Shown in pieces: positions 39,369 through 46,503 of a stretch of DNA of 46,503 bases; within the stretch, counting starts at the first letter, position 1, and each line of letters starts with the position of its first letter. The stretch comes from Eggerthellales bacterium (GTDB lineage Bacteria; Actinomycetota; Coriobacteriia; Coriobacteriales; Eggerthellaceae): positions 1 to 46,503 of the forward strand of contig JAQXTF010000057.1 of assembly GCA_029219345.1 (NCBI GenBank). The letters run 5' to 3'. The notes under the pieces were generated by a model. It did no database searches, was not told the origin of the DNA, and saw nothing but the letters and a program-made list of their open reading frames with translations. The translations under genes and the position numbers were made by a program.

Positions 39369-41567
39369 TTACAGGGAAGGATCCCAGGTGACACCGGTGA
39401 GCTCCCAGTTCCGTATGAAGCCCGCGTCACCGGTGATGGCGTATTCCAAAATGGCGGTTTCGCGGCGGGTCTCGGTGTTGGTGGTGTAGTAGTAGCGGGT
39501 GCGGTCAAAGGTGTCGCGCTCGGTAAAATCCCACACGGTATGGGCGCCTTCGCTGGGCCCGCCTGCGGGCAGCCCCGCGGATTCGCGGATGGTGGCCAGG
39601 ATGTCAGCGTGGCTTACCGGGGAGGAGGTCACCTTGACGGATTCCTGAGCGCCTTGCGCGTTCTGGGAAGGCTTCACGAGCAAGATGGGGCAGCTGGCGC
39701 TGGTCAGGGGCTCGTTTCGCAGCCACCAGGTGCCGTGGTCGGCGGTGACGATGATAGTGGCGTTGTCGTAAAGGCCCTTTTCCTTCAGAAGCTCCAGGTA
39801 GGTGGAAACAATGTGCAGCGAACCCAGGGCCTGGTCGTTCATGTTGGACTTGTCCACGCCAATGAAGTTGGCGTTGCGGTCAATGGAGTAGGGGTAGTGG
39901 GGGCCCAGCAGGTGGATGAAGCGGAAGGCGCCGTTGTATTGGGCGTCGCTTTCGTCAACGGAAAGGCCCAGGTTCTGCAGCTGGGTGTAGTAGCGGGCGT
40001 CGTCGATGATGTATACGGTGTCGGCAGGGTTGTCGGTGGGGTCGTATTTCACCATGGCCTTGTTGATCTGGTCGGTGTAGTACCAGAACAGGGGCTTCAT
40101 GCCCCAGGGCATCTCGCGGTATAGGGCAACCTGCCACAGGGCCTCCAGAGTGCCTTGCAGGTCAATGGTGCTGGTGGAGACGCTGTGGATGTTCATTGTT
40201 TTGCTTACCACCTGGTCGTATTGCTGCTGCACCGTGCCAATTTCGCCCACGCCCAGAGAGTCGGAATACAGGCCAATGGAATAGCCGGCAGCTTCCAAAT
40301 CGGACAAGAAAGTACCGCGCTCATAGCGGGTTGAAACGTAGGTTGCCCAGTCTTCGCCCTGCTGAGGCAGGCTGCCGGTGAGCAAGGCGGGCACGGCGTA
40401 ATGGGTGGGAATCATGGAGCCGGTCACGTTGGTGAAGCAGGTGAAACCGGTGTATTCGTCCAGCAGGTGGGGGTCGGAGTTCATCAGGTACTTCATGGTG
40501 GAAGTGTCAAAGGTGTCCAGCACGAACATGATGATGTTTTCCTTGGAAGATACGGTGTAGAGGCCCTCTTCGGTGGCGATGGCCTCCTTCTGAGCCAGCA
40601 CGTTGCCGGTAAGGCCGTCGCCATCGGCGGCGCCTTCCTGCTCAGGCGGCGCGATGGCAAGGCTCAACACGCCAACGGTTTGCACGGCCAGCAAGCACAC
40701 GGAAACCACGGCGATAAGGCCGGTGGTGCGGCGCAGGTTCACTTGGCTCAGCAGCACGCACAGGGCGATGATGGCGGTCCATACCACGGCGCATACGGTC
40801 ATCATGAAGGCGTGGTCGCCCCACACCAGGGTGTCGCCGTTGGCGATGGGCACGCCAATGTTCAGGCACAGGCACTGGATGTAGGCGCACAGGCCCACGC
40901 TGGCAACGGCGGTGGCCAGCAGCACAAACAGGCGGCCGGGGAACAAGCTGAGCACCACGGTGCTCGCAAGAACGAGAATCAGGCCCGCCAGCAGGGGAAT
41001 CCACCAGATGTCTGCCAGGCCGAACACCAGGCTGCCGGCGCTTCCGCCCACAATTTCCAGGGGCGATAAAATAAAGATGGTGCCAAAGGTCAGGGCGCTT
41101 GCCAACAGGGAAAATACCAGGCGCTGGGGCCAGGTGGGCTTGAAGGTGCGTTTGTCAATGGGTAGCCAGTCGTAGAACTTGCGAATGGGCTTGGGCATGC
41201 GCTCCAGCAGGGGTTTCTTGGCGGGAGTGGCGTCTTCGGCCTCTTCTACAGGCTCATCTGCCGGCGCTTCCGTGACGGGTGTGATGGGGTTGCCTTCCGC
41301 ATCCAGGCGGTATACTGGCGGGTCCACCACGCGCTTGCGGGATTCGTCCAAATCCAGCAGGTCCATGAGCAGCTTGCGGGTTTTGCGGGCCGCCACGCCC
41401 AGCACGGCGGAAAGGGCCACTGCCACGCCGGCCAGGGCCTGGATGGTGTAGGTCATGACTGAGGGGTCAACGTAGGCCAGGGCGGGGTGGGGAAGAGCGC
41501 AGGTCCAGATGAAGGCCAGCGCCAGGGCGGGCCATGCAAAGCCTGATATGTTGCGCAGTTGCATCAT
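39369..41567 (-). CDS. Membrane sulfatase/LtaS-like phosphotransferase
   Basis: A 732-residue protein. After a hydrophobic N-terminus and a charged cytoplasmic loop (~85-140, Pro/Glu/Lys-rich) come about five membrane helices (~150-310). An extracellular alkaline-phosphatase-fold domain runs from ~345 to 700: NIIMFVLDTFDTS (metal-site Asp and nucleophile Thr region), GPHYPY, and IIVTADHGTWWL (metal-site D-H). This is the plan of LtaS and related phosphoglycerol or phosphoethanolamine transferases. With the glycerophosphotransferase gene downstream it probably decorates or elongates a surface glycopolymer. No strong ribosome site precedes ATG 41567; GAGAAAATAG is weak. Confidence 0.82.
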   Translation of the reverse strand: MMQLRNISGFAWPALALAFIWTCALPHPALAYVDPSVMTYTIQALAGVAVALSAVLGVAARKTRKLLMDLLDLDESRKRVVDPPVYRLDAEGNPITPVTEAPADEPVEEAEDATPAKKPLLERMPKPIRKFYDWLPIDKRTFKPTWPQRLVFSLLASALTFGTIFILSPLEIVGGSAGSLVFGLADIWWIPLLAGLILVLASTVVLSLFPGRLFVLLATAVASVGLCAYIQCLCLNIGVPIANGDTLVWGDHAFMMTVCAVVWTAIIALCVLLSQVNLRRTTGLIAVVSVCLLAVQTVGVLSLAIAPPEQEGAADGDGLTGNVLAQKEAIATEEGLYTVSSKENIIMFVLDTFDTSTMKYLMNSDPHLLDEYTGFTCFTNVTGSMIPTHYAVPALLTGSLPQQGEDWATYVSTRYERGTFLSDLEAAGYSIGLYSDSLGVGEIGTVQQQYDQVVSKTMNIHSVSTSTIDLQGTLEALWQVALYREMPWGMKPLFWYYTDQINKAMVKYDPTDNPADTVYIIDDARYYTQLQNLGLSVDESDAQYNGAFRFIHLLGPHYPYSIDRNANFIGVDKSNMNDQALGSLHIVSTYLELLKEKGLYDNATIIVTADHGTWWLRNEPLTSASCPILLVKPSQNAQGAQESVKVTSSPVSHADILATIRESAGLPAGGPSEGAHTVWDFTERDTFDRTRYYYTTNTETRRETAILEYAITGDAGFIRNWELTGVTWDPSL

Positions 41568-41582
41568 GGAGCTATTTTCTCA

Positions 41583-41651
41583 TTTCTGGCGCGCTTTGGT
41601 GGCGCCAGAAACAAAATGATGCCAAATGACGGGGTCATCTGACATCATTTT
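41583..41651 (-). terminator. Tandem hairpins between DUF4003 gene and sulfatase gene
   Basis: Read on the minus strand, AAAATGATG/CATCATTTT (41643-41651/41613-41621), with an inner GATGAC/GTCAT stem, is followed by GTTT. The next hairpin, TTTCTGGCGC/GCGCCAGAAA (41583-41592/41602-41611), lies 15 bases before the sulfatase start. The first may terminate the DUF4003 transcript; the second may control the sulfatase message. Confidence 0.55.
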
Positions 41652-41754
41652 CGTGGTGAGGTGAATGTTCAAAGCCCGAGCGCTATTTCTCTTCCCGGTA
41701 GTCTTTCGGCAGGTAGAGCAAGCTTTGCTTGTTGTCAGCTACGGTAGTTTCTCC

Positions 41755-42750
41755 TTAGTTGCTGGAGTTCGCGCTCATGGAGGCGATGATAACCGCCAGA
41801 ATGATTGCGGCGGTGATCTGCTGTACGATGAGAGATACCAGAGCATTTGCCTGGTCGGCGGCAATGTCGGCAGCGTCGCTATTGTAGGTCTGCAGAACCA
41901 AGGCGGCGCAGTAGAGTCTGCGCAGACCAGCGCCGCAGGTCATCATGCCGAAGCCCTTGCGATGCTTCAGCTCGTCGTCGGCGGCTGCGATCTGCTCAAC
42001 AATCTCGGGAATGGTGGCGTCCACGTTCACGAAGGCGGCTAGTACGGCTAGCTGGTCCCCGGCCAGCTTGTGGCCGGCATCCTTGAGGGCCTGGCGCAGG
42101 GAGGCGAACCACGCGCACTTCTCTTCCACGGGCTTATCGCTCAGGGCCATGATCATGCTGATGGATTGGAGGGCATCCTTGTTCAGCTTGAAGCCAGTGG
42201 GCTTAAGGCGTTCGTAGATGTCTTCCGCTTCGGCCAGCACGGCGTCGGCATCCAGGCCGCCCATAACCATCATGGCGGCAACGGTCAGGTCCTCCTGGCT
42301 GGTGAGCAGGGGATGAACCTCGGACATCTTGTGCAGAAGCTCCCATGCCTCATTGGCAACGCGCTGATAGTCGGCGGGGTCTGCCTAGGCGGCAATTGCC
42401 ATGGCGGTGAGCACCAGGCTCTCGCTGCGCAGCAACTTGGCCTTGCCCTCGGCTACGCACTCGTATGCCTTCAGCACGCTATCCAGCCAGGCCTCGGGGT
42501 CTTCCTGCATGGTCATGCGGCACAGGGTTGCCAGATTGGTGTAGCCCCTGAAGTTGCTGAAAACTCCCGTTTTGTCCTTGAGAATCTTGCGGCAGTCGCG
42601 AATCTTCTGTTCGTCTGCGGTGACGTTCTCTGCGGTGAAAAGCAGTGCGCCCAAAGACGCGACCATGGTCATGTCGAGTCTTCCAGACTTGCTTACCGTG
42701 ATGTAGTTGTCGGCGATGAGATCGATCTTTGCTTGGAGCTTCTCGTTCAT
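41755..42750 (-). pseudogene. DUF4003-family protein gene interrupted by an in-frame TAG
   Basis: One 331-codon frame runs from ATG 42750 to TAA at 41755 but contains TAG at codon 122 (42385-42387). Both halves match DUF4003: KTGVFSNFRGYTNLATLC before the stop, and YQRVANEAWELLHKMSEVHPLLTSQEDLTVAA, HRKGFG and a hydrophobic C-terminal segment after it. There is no frameshift or other stop, so this is a single nonsense change, a sequencing error, or read-through. GAAAGAAATTG lies before ATG. The function of the family is unknown. It lies 36 bases after the antiporter gene in the same direction. Confidence 0.7.
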
Positions 42751-42786
42751 GACAATTTCTTTCTGACGAATAAGATGAATCTATTT

Positions 42787-44823
42787 TTATATCTTTTCTT
42801 CCAGGTCAAGTTGCATTAGCGCCACGTTTTCTAACAGGCGTTTTGCATAGGCGTGGCTGATGCGGCCCTCTTCTTGCATGGCGTTGATGCCTTCCATTTC
42901 CAGGGCCAGAGCGTGGCGCAAAACGTTGTCCACCGCCTCGTCGTTAGCGGTTATGCGGGTGATGCTGGGCATGCGGGGCTGCAGTGAGCGTATGGCGCGG
43001 TTGCTTTCCATGAGCAGGGCGCTTACGTATTCCGTGGGAATGTCGCCGCTGTTTTTCAGCAGATCGCGCAGCTGGTGGTTGGCGTAGTGGGCGCACTGCA
43101 GGTGAAGCTGCTGGCGGTCGGCGGCCTCTTCGCTTACGGAAACCAGAGGTAGGCTGTCCATGAGGTCGTTGCGGCTGGCCTTTAGAAACGAGCTCCAGCG
43201 GTTCAGGCGCGCTGCCGCCGTTGCCGAAACCTTGTCGTGCAGCAGCAGGCGCTCGCGGCGGTCAAGGGTGAGCAGCACGCGGTCCACCGTTTCCTCTTTC
43301 GCATGGCCCAGGGTTAGGGCGTTTTGGGCGTATTCCCGTTCCCATTGCAGCACCTTCAGGCGCAACTTCACCATGACGGGGTCATCTTCGTCATCGGTGT
43401 CACTGGTTTTCAGACGATCGATGCGGTCGTTGTAGGTCTTGATGACGGCCTGGGTAGCGCGGCGGGTGCGGGGTTCGACGCGGTGCGCCAGCTGCTCGAT
43501 GACATCGCGCAGCACGTCAATGAAGGCCTCGCGCTCGGCGGCCCTGCGCTGGGCGTCGTTGGCGGGGGTTTTCTTGGTGCCCGCCAGCATGGGAATGCAG
43601 AAGTTGGCCAGCAACAGGGTGATCAGGATGACGCCGCTGGCCAGGAAGATGATCAGCTGACGCTGGGGGAAGGGGCCGCCAAAGGCGTTGAAGAGGGGCA
43701 GCGAGAAGGCGATGGAAAGGGTCACGGTGCCCTTGGCGCCGGCTAGGGTCATAAGGGCCGCGCTTTTCACGATGCCCTTGGTTAGCGGGGGTTTCTGCTG
43801 GTGGCGGGCGTGAACGGCTTCGCAGCCCAGAAGCCACAGGAAGCGCACCAGTTCCACCAGCAGGGCGATAAGCAGCACCATGGTAATAAGGAAGCCGTTG
43901 TCAAAGGTGAGGCTTTCCCAGGTGCTTTCCATGGCCTTGGGCAGCTGGGTGCCCAGCAAAACGAACACGATGCCGTTGAGACCGAAGGAAAACACGTGCC
44001 ATACGCAGTTGGATACGATGTTCAGCTTGGAAACCGAGGGGGCCAGCTGGCGTTTTCCCATGGTGCTTACCAGGCCGGCGGTGACCACGGCAATGACACC
44101 GCTGGCCCCCAGGGGCTCGGCCGCCAGGAACACGATGAAGGGGGTGAACACGTCAAACAGCACGTGGAAGGTGGTGCTGTCCAGGCCAATTTGGCGCACG
44201 CCGTTGGAGATGATGTTGGTCAGGGCGCCCAGCACGAAACCCACTAGGATGCCGCCGAAGAAGCTGACCAGGAAGGCGATTCCTGCGTCTACCAGGGAAA
44301 ACGCGCCATAGATGCAGGCGGCCACGGCAAACTGGAACGATACGATGCCTGAGGCGTCGTTGATGAGGCATTCGCCCTTGAGGATGCTCTGCTCGCGCTC
44401 GCCGATGTTCAGGGTTTTGGGCAGCGATGCCACGGCCACGGCGTCGGTGGGGCCCAGGGCCGCGCCTAGGGCGATAGCGGCCGTCAGGGGAATGGCGGGA
44501 ATGAGGGCGTGCACCGCAAAGCCCACGATGAGGGCGGTGACGATGACCAGGCCAATGGCCAGGGAAAGCACGGGCCGCTTGGTCTTCCACAGTGCGCCCT
44601 TGTCGGCCTCGCGGGCGTCGTTGTAGAGCAGGGGGGCGACGAACAGCACCAGGAACAGCTCAGGGTCGAGTTCCACGTCAATCTGGCCCTCGGCGTACAG
44701 GGCGATGGCCAGGCCCATGGCAATTTGGATGAGGGGGCTGGTGACTTTTGGGATGAACTGATCCAGGACGGCCGAGACAAGCACGGCCGCCAGTAAAAGG
44801 AGTATGAGTTCAAGGGTTGCCAT
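42787..44823 (-). CDS. Na+/H+ (cation:proton) antiporter, CPA1/NhaP type
   Basis: A 678-residue protein. Residues ~1-400 form about 12 membrane helices, with ALGPTDAVAVASLP and ECLINDASGIVSFQFAV, the conserved acidic ion-binding helices (ND motif) of the NhaP/NHE group. Residues ~405-678 are a long cytoplasmic helical domain rich in charged residues, with regulatory potential. It exports Na+ or K+ in exchange for protons and helps pH and salt balance. The ribosome site is weak (ATTGAGCC before ATG 44823). It may be co-transcribed with the DUF4003 gene. Confidence 0.9.
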   Translation of the reverse strand: MATLELILLLLAAVLVSAVLDQFIPKVTSPLIQIAMGLAIALYAEGQIDVELDPELFLVLFVAPLLYNDAREADKGALWKTKRPVLSLAIGLVIVTALIVGFAVHALIPAIPLTAAIALGAALGPTDAVAVASLPKTLNIGEREQSILKGECLINDASGIVSFQFAVAACIYGAFSLVDAGIAFLVSFFGGILVGFVLGALTNIISNGVRQIGLDSTTFHVLFDVFTPFIVFLAAEPLGASGVIAVVTAGLVSTMGKRQLAPSVSKLNIVSNCVWHVFSFGLNGIVFVLLGTQLPKAMESTWESLTFDNGFLITMVLLIALLVELVRFLWLLGCEAVHARHQQKPPLTKGIVKSAALMTLAGAKGTVTLSIAFSLPLFNAFGGPFPQRQLIIFLASGVILITLLLANFCIPMLAGTKKTPANDAQRRAAEREAFIDVLRDVIEQLAHRVEPRTRRATQAVIKTYNDRIDRLKTSDTDDEDDPVMVKLRLKVLQWEREYAQNALTLGHAKEETVDRVLLTLDRRERLLLHDKVSATAAARLNRWSSFLKASRNDLMDSLPLVSVSEEAADRQQLHLQCAHYANHQLRDLLKNSGDIPTEYVSALLMESNRAIRSLQPRMPSITRITANDEAVDNVLRHALALEMEGINAMQEEGRISHAYAKRLLENVALMQLDLEEKI

Positions 44824-44925
44824 GGCTCAATTATAGAAGAATTCACGGCCTTATCTGCCGTTTTGTCACTGTTTCGTGACCCTGGTTGTAAGCATGGCAA
44901 AGTGCCGGGGGATGCCTTCTTCGCC

Positions 44926-45909
44926 CTAGCGGGTGAAGGGCACGATGATGGGGTCGCCTTCCCAGTGATGCTCCTCGAAGTCGCGGATGCCAAACTCCAG
45001 GTGGTCGCCGTACACCAGCATGCGCAGGCCCCAGGAGCCGCGCTCTCCGGTGCCAGGACGGTAGCTGCGGGCGCAAGAGCCGTCGTTGGCGAAAATGGGG
45101 CGGTTGGGATCGCTGGCCTCAACGCCGGGGAATACGTGAGTGTGGCCCGTAAGGAAGATGCACAGAGGGTACTTGCTTACAACGGCGTAAATCTTGTCGG
45201 GGTCGACGAATGAATTCTGGGAGCCCCAGGAGCCGGCTTCGCTGCCAGGAACGGTGTCCACCAGGGGCTCGTGGCACACAACGTAGGTGTGCACGCCCTT
45301 GGCGGCGTCGGCTGCCAGCAGCTCATCGAGCCAGTTCAGCTGGGTGATGGTCATGTCAAAATGCACCCAATTGTGCACGGGGTTGAACAGGTCGGGGCCA
45401 AGGACCACCACGTGCTGGCCCGCCACCGTGGTGTCGTAGTACAGGCCGGGCAGCTTGTAGAAGGCTACGAAATCATCCTTCTGCTTCTGGGTCATTTCGG
45501 TGTTGCTGGCGTCGTCGGCATACCAATAATCGTGGTTACCCATGGAAATAACGAAGTCTTTGTCCAGGTCAAAGGCAGATTCGTCCACCACCTGTTTGAA
45601 AATCTCGTGCTCTTCGGCGTAGCCCGTGTCGGAAAGGTCGCCGTTCACCACAATGGCGTTAACCTTGGGCTCCAGGGCGTTGATGTCGGCCAGGGCTTGG
45701 CGAAAGCGGATGGTGGCCGCATCGCTGCCGCTGCTGATGTGCACGTCGCTCATGAGGAAGAAGCAGGCTTGCGGCTCAGGCGAGAGGGGAGTGCTGGCGG
45801 CGCTGCTGGTGGAAGCCGCAGAAGAAGCGCAGCCCGTAGCGCTCAGGGCGCCCAGGGTGCCGGCGGCGGCTGCTAAGCGGAGGAACGTGCGACGCGAAAT
45901 GATGTTCAT
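44926..45909 (-). CDS. Tat-exported lipoprotein metallophosphoesterase
   Basis: A 327-residue protein. The N-terminus MNIISRRTFLRLAAAAG is a twin-arginine signal and ALSATGC27 a lipobox, so the mature protein is lipid-anchored outside the membrane. The calcineurin-like fold is clear: MSDVHIS (D-x-H), VVNGDLSD (GDxxD), ISMGNHDYWY (GNHD), VCHEPLV and TGHTHVFPG (GHxH). All metal-binding residues are present. It would hydrolyse a phosphomonoester or diester outside the cell; the substrate is not known. AAAGGATTTTC lies before ATG. The gene stands alone between the antiporter and the LysR gene. Confidence 0.88.
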   Translation of the reverse strand: MNIISRRTFLRLAAAAGTLGALSATGCASSAASTSSAASTPLSPEPQACFFLMSDVHISSGSDAATIRFRQALADINALEPKVNAIVVNGDLSDTGYAEEHEIFKQVVDESAFDLDKDFVISMGNHDYWYADDASNTEMTQKQKDDFVAFYKLPGLYYDTTVAGQHVVVLGPDLFNPVHNWVHFDMTITQLNWLDELLAADAAKGVHTYVVCHEPLVDTVPGSEAGSWGSQNSFVDPDKIYAVVSKYPLCIFLTGHTHVFPGVEASDPNRPIFANDGSCARSYRPGTGERGSWGLRMLVYGDHLEFGIRDFEEHHWEGDPIIVPFTR

Positions 45910-45962
45910 GAAAATCCTTTCGAAGGAATGGTTTTTTCAAGCGTAACGTATGCAACTTAACT

Positions 45963-46502
45963 TTAGGCAAGGGTTTTCTTGGCGAAGCGCAAAAACTCCA
46001 AAGCCTCCTGCTTGAGCTTTTGGTCGGCGCGGCAAATAAAGCCGAAAATCACCGGCTCCTCGTCCTGGAACAGGGGCTTTCCCTCGTAGGGCACGGGCGT
46101 GGCGTTTTCCCCCAGGGGTTGGCAGCTCATGTTGCACAGCCCCGTGTGCTCCAGCATCTCCGTCATAAGTCGGTCGCTGTTGGTGACCACCGACACGCGG
46201 AAGGCGGGCGATTTCCCGTCGTTTGCGCCCTGGCTGCTCCAGTAAGACTTCAGGGTGAACTCGTCCTCGTAGCCCTGCACCAGGCCAATGGGCTCGTTGA
46301 CGTCAGCGGGTTCGTAGCGTTTTCCCTGGTAGAGCAGGGCGCCGGTGCGCGCCAGCGCCGCGAAGGTCAGGTGGTTTTTGCTCAGCTGCGCCTGCAGGCT
46401 GGATAGCTGCTGCTCCATCACGTAGGCAAAGCCAATGTCGGCGGCGCCGTCGGCCAGGGCGCGAATGATGTCGTTGGTGGATGCGGTGAGCACCGAATAG
46501 CG
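45963..46502 (-). CDS. LysR-type regulator effector domain, partial (5' end outside window)
   Basis: The frame is open to the window edge, so the start and any DNA-binding domain lie beyond 46503. The visible ~179 residues begin RYSVLTASTNDIIRALADGAADIGFAYV, the first lobe of a periplasmic-binding-protein-type fold, and end FICRADQKLKQEALEFLRFAKKTL, the typical final helix of a LysR effector domain. The second lobe includes VVTNSDRLMTEMLEHTGLCNM. A free-standing substrate-binding protein is possible but less likely, as no lipoprotein or secretion context is seen. Confidence 0.65.
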   Translation of the reverse strand, partial: RYSVLTASTNDIIRALADGAADIGFAYVMEQQLSSLQAQLSKNHLTFAALARTGALLYQGKRYEPADVNEPIGLVQGYEDEFTLKSYWSSQGANDGKSPAFRVSVVTNSDRLMTEMLEHTGLCNMSCQPLGENATPVPYEGKPLFQDEEPVIFGFICRADQKLKQEALEFLRFAKKTLA

Positions 46503-46503
46503 C

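Noticed and set aside
41687-41746. A 19-codon minus-strand frame after the DUF4003 stop reading ADNKQSLLYLPKDYREEK, preceded by TAAGGAG.
   Set aside because: The codon at the expected start is GTA, not a start codon. It may be a relic of another gene, but I cannot support it.
1-46503. CRISPR arrays, rRNA genes, IS transposases, phage genes or a replication origin.
   Set aside because: I looked for regularly spaced direct repeats, transposase or integrase proteins and rRNA-like sequence and saw none.

Overview
The window reads as a chromosomal segment of an anaerobic, G+C-rich actinobacterium of the class Coriobacteriia, most likely the family Eggerthellaceae. The signs are a LuxR regulator fused to a 12-helix transporter-like domain, several MGD-type molybdo/tungsto-oxidoreductases, a CODH/acetyl-CoA synthase core, dockerin-like secreted proteins, a Rho factor with a very long Ala/Pro/Lys N-terminus, and twin-arginine and LysR genes of the usual style. 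I cannot name the genus.

Layout. 1-3000: end of a guanine deaminase gene and two secreted dockerin proteins. 3265-8106: cooS-cooC-acsB, the carbon core of the Wood-Ljungdahl pathway, without the corrinoid protein or methyl-branch genes. 8362-15386: membrane LuxR regulator, a cytoplasmic Mo/W enzyme whose usual N-terminal Fe-S cysteines are missing, its two-cluster ferredoxin, a small unknown protein, an MFS transporter and a zinc-ribbon microprotein; two copies of an intergenic repeat bracket the enzyme-transporter part. 15815-26245: housekeeping genes fsa, rho, metG, an L,D-transpeptidase, a radical SAM/SPASM plus iron-sulfur flavoprotein pair, murI, rdgB. 26275-30766: tRNA-Pro, tRNA-Gly and tRNA-Arg, a glutaredoxin, a TorD chaperone and a Mo enzyme with a fused ferredoxin. 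30894-33653: argF and argS. 33712-37424: a degraded accessory zone with an endonuclease-like orphan, repeats, a collapsed LysR/oxidoreductase pair, a small G3E GTPase with an in-frame TGA, a His/Cys-rich protein and a second zinc-ribbon protein. 37443-46503: cell-envelope genes on the minus strand (YidC-glycerophosphotransferase fusion, LtaS-like sulfatase), a DUF4003 gene broken by TAG, a Na+/H+ antiporter, a lipoprotein phosphoesterase and a LysR effector domain cut by the window edge.

Most unusual content. (1) Two ~170-bp structured elements, one behind tRNA-Gly and one behind tRNA-Arg. They share a core and a hairpin plan with compensatory changes, yet each is framed by an inverted and a direct copy of its own tRNA's 3' end. 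(2) A TGA codon exactly at the last cysteine of the CxCC metal motif of a CobW-like GTPase, a candidate selenocysteine. (3) A family of intergenic repeats built as forward-forward-centre-reverse-reverse; a third locus has different arm units but the same centre. All of these come from reading the sequence by eye; no database search or folding program was run.
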